Assembly: GCA_021159805.1 (NCBI GenBank) | Contig: JAGHDT010000622.1 | Location: forward strand, 1-7,756 | DNA: 7,756 nt | Reading direction: 5' to 3' | From: Anaerolineae bacterium | GTDB lineage: Bacteria; Chloroflexota; Anaerolineae; B4-G1; SLSP01 | Shown here: positions 1 through 5,471 of the stretch, piece after piece | Layout: each line of letters opens with the position of its first letter | Numbering within the stretch: the stretch's first letter is position 1 | The notes under the pieces: model-generated | Told to the model about the DNA's origin: nothing | The model's input: the letters and a program-made list of their open reading frames with translations, nothing else | The model's database searches: none | Translations under genes and position numbers: made by a program

Positions 1-1214
1 AGTTAACCGGTGTGGATGCCAGGATCATCGCCCTGGTGGGCAAGTGGTTCCCTACCGGGTCGCACAAGGTTGGCGCGGCATTCGGCTGTCTGGTGCCACG
101 GCTGGTCACAGGGCAGTTCGACCCCACCTGGCAGAAAGCGGTCTGGCCGTCGACGGGTAACTACTGCCGCGGCGGCGCCTACGATTCCACGATCCTGGCG
201 TGTGAATCGATCGCCATCCTGCCCGAGGGGATGAGCCGCGAGCGCTTTGAGTGGCTCGCCAACGTCTCCGGTGAGGTTATCGCCACGCCGGGCAGCGAGT
301 CCAACGTCAAGGAGATCTTTGACAAGTGCAATGAGCTGAAGCGTGATAGGGGGGATGCCGTCTCCATCTTCAACCAGTTTGACGAGTTCGGCAACTACCT
401 CTGGCACTACGAGATTACCGGCCACGCGATGGAAGAGGTTCTGGCGCGCGAGTTGCGGACCGGTGAGCGGTTCGCGGCGTTGGCCTCCAACACGGGTTCC
501 GGCGGCACGATTGCCTGCGGCGAGTACCTGAAGCAGCGCTTTCCGGAGATCAAGGTTGTGGCAAGTGAGGCGCTGCAGTGCCCGACGTTGTCAATGAACG
601 GGTTTGGCGCCCATCGCATCGAGGGCATCGGTGACAAACACGTCCCGTGGATCCATAATGTCAAGAACACGGATGTGATTACCGCGATCGACGACCAGGC
701 GGCCATCGACCTGATCCGGCTCTTCAACGAGCCTGCGGGCCACGCTTATCTGAAGCGTCGCGGCGTGCCTGCCGACTTCGTCGATCAACTCGACTTGATG
801 GGCATTTCCAGCGTCGCCAATGTCCTCTCCGCCATCAAGGCTGTCAAGTGGTACGAGCTGACCGGTCGGGATGTTGTCCTTACCGTCTGGACGGATTCGA
901 TGGAGTTGTACCAGAGTCGCCTCAAGGAGCTGCGGGAGATGCACGGTGAGTACACCGAGCTGGACGCCGCTGCCGACTACGAGCGCTATCTTCTTGGAGA
1001 GGATATCGGTAATATGACCGAGCTGAATTACCGAGACCGCAAGCGTGTCCACAACCTCAAGTACTATACGTGGGTTGAGCAGCAGGGTAAGAGCTACGAG
1101 GAGATCCAGGCCCAGTGGTACGATGAGACTTACTGGACCGGTATCCAGGGACAGATTGCGGAGATGGATGTGCTGATCGACGCCTTCAACGAGCGGGTCG
1201 GTCTGTTGTCCTAG
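1..1214 (+). CDS. PLP-dependent fold-type II lyase/thiolase-like enzyme (cysteine synthase superfamily), 5' partial
   Basis: The frame is open to the left edge (first whole codon at nt 3), so the N-terminus is missing. The GTG at nt 12 is internal: the preceding residues LTG already belong to the conserved family sequence. About 403 residues are visible; relatives I remember are about 440-460, so roughly 40-55 are lost. Counting from the GTG, the PLP-binding lysine is K19 in FPTGSHKVGAAFG. STGNYCRGGAYD supplies the Asn loop that contacts the cofactor, and SNTGSGGTIACG (about 159-170) is the glycine-rich phosphate-binding loop. The C-terminal tail with HNLKYYTWVEQQGK is distinctive of this subgroup and absent from ordinary cysteine synthases. 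The loop reads GNYC where relatives often have GNYG. The reaction is probably beta-elimination or replacement on an amino acid, but the substrate is unknown. It ends 97 nt before the next gene, which has its own promoter, so it is probably a separate transcript. The superfamily is secure; the substrate is not. Confidence 0.88.
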   Translation, partial: LTGVDARIIALVGKWFPTGSHKVGAAFGCLVPRLVTGQFDPTWQKAVWPSTGNYCRGGAYDSTILACESIAILPEGMSRERFEWLANVSGEVIATPGSESNVKEIFDKCNELKRDRGDAVSIFNQFDEFGNYLWHYEITGHAMEEVLARELRTGERFAALASNTGSGGTIACGEYLKQRFPEIKVVASEALQCPTLSMNGFGAHRIEGIGDKHVPWIHNVKNTDVITAIDDQAAIDLIRLFNEPAGHAYLKRRGVPADFVDQLDLMGISSVANVLSAIKAVKWYELTGRDVVLTVWTDSMELYQSRLKELREMHGEYTELDAAADYERYLLGEDIGNMTELNYRDRKRVHNLKYYTWVEQQGKSYEEIQAQWYDETYWTGIQGQIAEMDVLIDAFNERVGLLS

Positions 1215-1220
1215 ATTCTA

Positions 1221-1248
1221 TTTACAGAGGCTGTGGACACGGTATACT
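1221..1248 (+). promoter_or_regulatory. Sigma-70-like promoter for the downstream operon
   Basis: A TTTACA hexamer (1221-1226, 5 of 6 to TTGACA) is followed after 16 nt by TATACT (1243-1248, 5 of 6 to TATAAT). It lies in the only intergenic gap of the window, just after the PLP enzyme stop codon. Transcription would start near 1255, giving a leader of about 57 nt before the glycosyltransferase ATG. In a G+C-rich background such an A+T-rich pair is unlikely to be noise, but it is untested. I see no convincing operator palindrome beside it. Confidence 0.5.
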
Positions 1249-1285
1249 AACCGCAAATTGCCATCTGGGACCACGTTCTATTTGC

Positions 1286-1304
1286 CACCTGACATCGCGA
1301 GGTG
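1286..1304 (+). promoter_or_regulatory. Shine-Dalgarno site of the glycosyltransferase within a possible masking hairpin
   Basis: GAGGTG (1299-1304) sits 7 nt before the ATG at 1312 and supports that start. CACCT at 1286-1290 is exactly complementary to AGGTG at 1300-1304 across a 9-nt loop, so the leader could fold over its own ribosome site. The stem has only 5 bp, so it would be weak. The ribosome site is well supported; the regulatory hairpin is speculative. A second ATG at 1307 is out of frame. Confidence 0.45.
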
Positions 1305-1311
1305 AAATGGT

Positions 1312-2247
1312 ATGGATCCACTGATTTCTGTTGTTGCCCCTGTCTACAACGAGGAAGCGCTGATCCGCGAGTTCCACGAGCGGGTGTGCGCCACCATGGA
1401 CAGTCTGGGCGAGCCTTGGGAGCTGATCCTGGTTGACGACGGTAGCGGCGATGAGACGCCGGCGCTGCTTGATGCCATCCAAGGGGAGGACTCTGACCAC
1501 GTGGTTGTGGTTCATCTTGCCCGCAACTTCGGACATCAGCTGGCGATCACCGCGGGCATGGACTACGCGCGGGGTGAGGCCGTGGTGACGATTGACTCCG
1601 ATCTTCAGGATCCACCGGAGGTCATTGTGGATCTGGTCAAGCAGTGGCGGGAGGGCTACGAGGTGGTCTACGCCGTGCGCGCTGAACGTGAAGGCGAGAC
1701 GTGGTTCAAGCTCTTCACGGCCGGTCTCTTCTATCGCCTGATTCAGCGGTTGACCAGTGTGACGATTCCGATGGAGGCCGGCGATTTCCGGCTGCTGGAC
1801 CGCAAGGCGCTGGCGTATCTGCGCTCTATGCGCGAGCACAGCCGGTTTGTGCGGGCTATGACATCGTGGGTGGGGCTCCGGCAGAGCGGGGTTCCGTATC
1901 GGCGCCAGGCGCGTAAAGCCGGGGAGACCAAGTACACGGTGCGGAAGATGGTACGGCTGGCGATTGACGCGATCACCGGCTACTCGACGCTGCCTCTCAA
2001 GTTGGCGCTGTGGTCGGGCTTTGTGGCTGCCGCGCTTGGGGCGGTGATGGCGGTGGTTCTCACCATTAACCGGCTCGGCGGTACAGCGCCGCTGGCCGGG
2101 CAGGGATTCACGGCGAGCCTGGTGCTCTTCATCGGGGGCGTGCAGATGGTGATGGTCGGCATCCTGGGGGAGTACATTGGTCGCATCTACGATGAAGTTC
2201 GCCAGCGACCGCTCTATACCGTCCAAGAGGTCAGGCGGAAAGCGTAG
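1312..2247 (+). CDS. Family 2 glycosyltransferase, polyprenyl-phosphate sugar transferase type (GtrB/DPM1-like), membrane-anchored
   Basis: This 311-residue protein probably moves a sugar from a nucleotide sugar to a polyprenyl phosphate at the inner face of the cytoplasmic membrane, making a lipid-linked donor for glycan or protein glycosylation. The GT-A domain opens with SVVAPVYNEE (about 5-14), followed by VDDGS (41-45) and the metal-binding DSD (95-97) within DSDLQDPPE. The AGDFRLLDRKAL segment and RKAGETKYTVRKM are typical of the GtrB/dolichol-phosphate mannose synthase group. Two hydrophobic helices (about 231-252 and 267-286) form the C-terminal anchor, ending in the usual GEYIGRIYDEV. 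Length is normal for the group. The ATG has a GAGGTG site 7 nt upstream. It leads the operon, with only 12 nt to the hydroxylase subunit gene, although no metabolic link to it is obvious. The sugar and the lipid cannot be read from sequence. Confidence 0.92.
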   Translation: MDPLISVVAPVYNEEALIREFHERVCATMDSLGEPWELILVDDGSGDETPALLDAIQGEDSDHVVVVHLARNFGHQLAITAGMDYARGEAVVTIDSDLQDPPEVIVDLVKQWREGYEVVYAVRAEREGETWFKLFTAGLFYRLIQRLTSVTIPMEAGDFRLLDRKALAYLRSMREHSRFVRAMTSWVGLRQSGVPYRRQARKAGETKYTVRKMVRLAIDAITGYSTLPLKLALWSGFVAAALGAVMAVVLTINRLGGTAPLAGQGFTASLVLFIGGVQMVMVGILGEYIGRIYDEVRQRPLYTVQEVRRKA

Positions 2248-2248
2248 A

Positions 2249-2252
2249 GGAG
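2249..2252 (+). promoter_or_regulatory. Ribosome binding site of the FAD/[2Fe-2S] subunit gene
   Basis: GGAG lies 7 nt before the ATG at 2260 and directly follows the glycosyltransferase stop codon (2245-2247). A second GGAG at 2255-2258 is too close to the ATG to be used. This fixes the start and shows that the two genes share a message. Confidence 0.65.
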
Positions 2253-2259
2253 CTGGAGT

Positions 2260-3702
2260 ATGAACCACCTATGGGACATTTACTATACGGCCACCTGTCT
2301 TGACGACGCAGTTGATCTATTGGGGAAGTACGGTGATCGCGCGCGTATCATAGCCGGGGGGACGGACCTGATTATCGAAATCCAACACCGGACACGGATA
2401 CCCCAGGTCGTGGTGGATGTGACAAGGGTGGGGGGGCTGGACAGCATCCGGATGGATGAGGGCGCGTTGGTGCATCTTGGCCCGATGGTCACGCACGCCC
2501 AAGCTGCCGCTTCGCCCTTGTTGCAGAAGCACGCGCTGCCGTTGGCGCAAGCGTGCTGGGGGGTCGGGGCGCCGGCGCTGCGGAATCGTGGCACGATCAC
2601 CGGCAATCTGGTGACGGCCTCGCCGGCCAACGACACTATCACGGTGCTATGGGCCCTGGATGCGCGACTCACCTTGCGCAGCGTGCGCGGCAGTCGCGAG
2701 GTCCCTATTGGCGAGTTCTACGAAGGTGTGCGGCGAACGGTGATGGCGCCGGATGAGCTCTTGAGCGATATTGCGTTCCCCGCGTTGGATGAGGGCCAGT
2801 CGGGGCTCTATCTCAAGATCGGCCTGCGCAGTGCTTTGGCGATCGCCGTGACCAATGTGGCGGTGGTCGTGACCAGGGGCGGCGGCGATATCGTGGCCGG
2901 GGCGCGTATCGCTCTGGGAAGCGTGGCCCCCACCATCATTCGTGCTCACGAGGCTGAGGCTGCGTTGGTGGGTGGAGCCTTGACGGATACCCGCATCAGC
3001 GAGACCGCGGTGCTCGCTGCCGGTGAGGCTCGCCCGATTGACGACGTCCGCGGTTCGGCGTGGTATCGCAAGGAAGAGGTTGAGGCGCTGGTGCGCCGTG
3101 CGCTGGAGATTATTCGATCCGGCGATACGCGCGGTACTATGTGCTTAGACCTGCCGAGACCTGAGGCGATGGTCAAGCTCTGGGGCAAGACGCGCCGTTG
3201 GCCGCGGTTGAGTGGTCCCACGATCGCGCACTACACCGATGGTGACGAACCGATCCAGACGGTCGTGAACGGCCAAAACGTCACGGTACAGGGTGCGAAC
3301 GGCAAGACTCTGCTCCGGATGCTCCGCGATGACCTGGGCTTAATAGGGTCCAAGGTGGGCTGTGAGGAGGGCGAGTGTGGGGCCTGTACGGTCTGGCTGG
3401 ACGGCATCGCCACGTTAGCTTGTTTGACGCCGGCGCCAAGAGCCCACGGCGCCTGCATCCAGACGGTGGAAGGGCTGGCCGATGAAGGTGAGCTGCATCC
3501 TGTACAGCAGGCGTTCATCGATGAGGATGCGGTGCAGTGTGGCTATTGCACACCCGGCTTCGTGATGAGCGCGGCGAAGCTGCTGGAGGAATTCCCCAAT
3601 CCGGACCGTGAGCAGATCAAGACGGCGCTCAGCGGCAATCTTTGCCGCTGTACGGGCTACTACAAGATCATCTCGGCTGTGGAGAAGGCTGTGAAGCGAT
3701 GA
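2260..3702 (+). CDS. Xanthine dehydrogenase family FAD-binding and [2Fe-2S] fusion subunit (XdhB-XdhC/CoxM-CoxS type)
   Basis: This 480-residue protein carries electrons from the molybdenum site to FAD and on to an acceptor. Residues 1 to about 290 form the FAD subunit domain: AGGTDL (32-37) is the first FAD loop, and RNRGTITGNL (108-117) followed by ASPANDT (120-126) is the second. After a linker (about 290-322), the Fe-S domain starts. Its plant-ferredoxin-type cluster uses C368, C373, C376 and C388 (CX4CX2C and a distant Cys). The C-terminal cluster uses C427, C430, C462 and C464 (CX2C and CXC). All eight ligands are present, so both clusters should form. In most bacteria these domains are separate proteins, and in animal xanthine dehydrogenase the Fe-S domain comes first; here FAD precedes Fe-S. 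The stop overlaps the next start (ATGA at 3699-3702). The catalytic partner is encoded one gene further on. Electron acceptor (NAD, ferredoxin or other) is not evident. Confidence 0.93.
   Translation: MNHLWDIYYTATCLDDAVDLLGKYGDRARIIAGGTDLIIEIQHRTRIPQVVVDVTRVGGLDSIRMDEGALVHLGPMVTHAQAAASPLLQKHALPLAQACWGVGAPALRNRGTITGNLVTASPANDTITVLWALDARLTLRSVRGSREVPIGEFYEGVRRTVMAPDELLSDIAFPALDEGQSGLYLKIGLRSALAIAVTNVAVVVTRGGGDIVAGARIALGSVAPTIIRAHEAEAALVGGALTDTRISETAVLAAGEARPIDDVRGSAWYRKEEVEALVRRALEIIRSGDTRGTMCLDLPRPEAMVKLWGKTRRWPRLSGPTIAHYTDGDEPIQTVVNGQNVTVQGANGKTLLRMLRDDLGLIGSKVGCEEGECGACTVWLDGIATLACLTPAPRAHGACIQTVEGLADEGELHPVQQAFIDEDAVQCGYCTPGFVMSAAKLLEEFPNPDREQIKTALSGNLCRCTGYYKIISAVEKAVKR
3681..3688 (+). promoter_or_regulatory. 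Ribosome binding site supporting the start at 3699
   Basis: GGAGAAGG lies inside the end of the preceding gene, with AAGG 10 nt before the ATG at 3699. That ATG overlaps the preceding stop as ATGA, a classic translational-coupling arrangement. A TTG further upstream at 3642 would extend the frame by 19 residues, but that stretch encodes the conserved cluster-binding end of the Fe-S domain in another frame, so 3699 is preferred. Confidence 0.55.
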
Positions 3703-5471
3703 AACGAACAGTCCCCGAGCGGGAGGGCGATCAGATCACGCTCTATATGCGGACGTATTACTCCTTGTTGCGCACGACGGAGGCGATTCAGATCCGCACG
3801 CTGGAGGAGACGCACATAGCGATGGATCCACTGCTCCACCCCAACGCCGGCGCGATGGCGCCGGATATGTCGGCCGTCGTCTATACCAGTTTGCGCTTGC
3901 CCAAGTGTATTTTGGATGTGCGTCAGGTGGTCCTCGGACAGAGTGAGGAGGTCTTTCAGACCCGAGGCTATCCAAAGGTGGAGACGTGGCAGGTGGTCAC
4001 GGCCCCGGCGCGACGGCGACGGATGTTCTACGATGGGTCTGAGACCCTGGCCGTCTATATTGTCAGCATCTCCGATATCGATGATATCGTGCCGATGTTG
4101 ACAGCGTACCAGATCGAATGGAACAAGATGTACACACTGATCGGCCTGCAGGCCGGCTTGGGTGACAGACTGCGGGAAGCCGCTGAGGCCGGGAGTTGGG
4201 AGCCGCAGCTCCAAGCCGAAACCCAGCGCGTCCTGCAGCTGAGTGAGGATGACTGGCATCGCCTGGAGGCGATCTGGGGGGGCGATCTCCTCGAGTTGCT
4301 GGCGCGGGCGGGGGCCCATCGGAAGCGGATGTCGGTGCAGCTGTTGTCCGGCTCGCATTTGGAGTACCGGCGCGCCACGCAGAAATGGTGGGGTCGCGTC
4401 AACCGGCACGTCCCCTTCGATCTCTCTGAGCGTCCCATCTACTTTGTCTCCAGCAATACGCATAGTCTGGTCAATATGGTCACGTGCTTTGCCCAGGCAC
4501 ACGAAGCACGGTTGATGGATTATCTGGCATCCAAGGCGGATCCGGAACTGTGCGCGGAAGCCGAGCGCATCCAGCAGCGACTCGTCCCCACCAACTGGGC
4601 CAACTTCCTCTACTACACACTCAAGAAATATCTCCAGGTGCCTGAGGGTCAGGACCTGCTGGTGGCTCAGAAGGAATATGAGGCGGCGCACGGTGTGACG
4701 CGTATCCCTAGCCAGCACACCTTCGATCTTGAGGTCCAGCTGATTGATCTCTCCAAGTTGAACGCGGATCACCTGGATCCACGAATCGTGGACAGCTTTC
4801 CGCTGGAGCGTCTTAAGAGGACCAACGCGATTATCCTCAATATCGATTATCCCCTGGGTTTTGGGGCGTATCACCTATTGTCACGCATCGCGGTCAATGT
4901 CGGTGAACTGCGCGGTGCCTATATGATCGGCAAAGCAGCGACGCTGAACGGACGGATCGGCGATGTGTTGGTGCCCAACGTCGTCTATGACGGACACTCG
5001 CACAACACCTACTTGTTCAACAACGTCTTCACGGCCCGGCATGTGTCGCCCTATTTGGTCTATGGCGATGTCCTGGATAACCAGCGCGCCATCGCCGTGC
5101 ACGGGACCTTTCTGCAGAACCGCCCCTATATGGAGGCGTTTTTGCAGCTTGGTTACACGGATGTCGAGATGGAATCGGGACCCTATCTCTCTGCGTTGTA
5201 CGAGTTCATTCGCCCGCGTCGCTATCCGGAGGATGAATTGGTGAACCTCTATCGGGTTCCCTTTGAGGTCGGCATTCTGCATTATGCATCCGATACACCG
5301 ATCAGCAAGGGCCGCAACCTGGGGTTACGCAACCTTTCATACTACGGCATTGATCCGACGTACGCGACAACCGTTGCCGTGCTCCGTCGTATTTTCGCGT
5401 TGGAAACACAAGCTCAGATGGACGACGGCCGGCGCTGCCGCGATGCCGAGGAGAGCAGAGATGAAGGGTAA
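3699..5471 (+). CDS. Uncharacterised protein with nucleoside phosphorylase/AMP nucleosidase-like C-terminal domain (DUF6909-like)
   Basis: This 590-residue protein has no signal peptide or membrane segment, so it is probably cytoplasmic. The C-terminal third resembles the purine nucleoside phosphorylase/AMP nucleosidase fold: DYPLGFGAYHLL (383-394) fits the glycine loop after strand one, MIGKAATLNGRIGDVLVP (409-426) fits the core GTAGGL...GDVVIP motif, VEMES (489-493) is the ribose-binding EME signature, and HYASDTPI (528-535) supplies the SD acid, D532. By family knowledge, E492 would hold the ribose hydroxyls and D532 would protonate the base. Residues 1 to about 360 are of unknown function; APARRRRMFYD (102-112) and ERPIYFVSSNTHSLVN (244-259) look like family landmarks. 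From memory the whole pattern matches DUF6909 proteins of about 560-590 residues. The gene overlaps both hydroxylase subunit genes (ATGA at the start, 11 nt at the end), which suggests a purine-related role: releasing bases for the hydroxylase, or sensing or handling its product. A catalytically dead regulator is also possible. Fold moderately sure; activity inferred. Confidence 0.8.
   Translation: MKRTVPEREGDQITLYMRTYYSLLRTTEAIQIRTLEETHIAMDPLLHPNAGAMAPDMSAVVYTSLRLPKCILDVRQVVLGQSEEVFQTRGYPKVETWQVVTAPARRRRMFYDGSETLAVYIVSISDIDDIVPMLTAYQIEWNKMYTLIGLQAGLGDRLREAAEAGSWEPQLQAETQRVLQLSEDDWHRLEAIWGGDLLELLARAGAHRKRMSVQLLSGSHLEYRRATQKWWGRVNRHVPFDLSERPIYFVSSNTHSLVNMVTCFAQAHEARLMDYLASKADPELCAEAERIQQRLVPTNWANFLYYTLKKYLQVPEGQDLLVAQKEYEAAHGVTRIPSQHTFDLEVQLIDLSKLNADHLDPRIVDSFPLERLKRTNAIILNIDYPLGFGAYHLLSRIAVNVGELRGAYMIGKAATLNGRIGDVLVPNVVYDGHSHNTYLFNNVFTARHVSPYLVYGDVLDNQRAIAVHGTFLQNRPYMEAFLQLGYTDVEMESGPYLSALYEFIRPRRYPEDELVNLYRVPFEVGILHYASDTPISKGRNLGLRNLSYYGIDPTYATTVAVLRRIFALETQAQMDDGRRCRDAEESRDEG
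5449..5453 (+). promoter_or_regulatory. Ribosome binding site that fixes the molybdenum subunit start at 5461
   Basis: AGGAG lies 7 nt before the ATG at 5461. The frame is open further left to about 5263, but that extension encodes no family sequence and overlaps the conserved end of the preceding gene. Starting at 5461 gives KGKYIGQALPRFEARERVTG, the normal N-terminus of the family. Confidence 0.7.

Noticed and set aside
1215..1260. Rho-independent terminator after the PLP enzyme gene
   Set aside because: No G+C-rich hairpin followed by a T run is visible in the gap.
1312..1323. 12-base exact repeat ATGGATCCACTG, also at 3822-3833
   Set aside because: About one or two 12-mers are expected to recur by chance in a window of this size, and both copies are explained by coding for M-D-P-L.
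1222..2268. Long open frame on the minus strand (348 codons) opposite the glycosyltransferase
   Set aside because: The translation is rich in His, Arg, Pro and Gln with no recognisable motif, and the opposite strand encodes a clear GT2 enzyme; it is a high-G+C antisense shadow.
3642..3698. TTG start giving 19 extra residues on the wedged protein
   Set aside because: It lies within the Fe-S cluster-binding end of the previous gene in another frame; the ATG at 3699 has the ATGA coupling arrangement.
4074..4091. Palindrome-like GATATC repeats (GATATCGATGATATC)
   Set aside because: The symmetry is imperfect and the stretch lies within a coding region; there is no reason to call it an operator.
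3660..4874. Long open frame on the minus strand (404 codons) opposite the wedged gene
   Set aside because: Composition is biased and motif-free, and the + strand frame has conserved landmarks, a ribosome site and overlapping neighbours.
5263..5460. N-terminal extension of the molybdenum subunit (66 codons upstream of 5461)
   Set aside because: It has no family similarity and overlaps the conserved SD-containing end of the preceding gene; the ATG at 5461 has an AGGAG site and gives the normal N-terminus.
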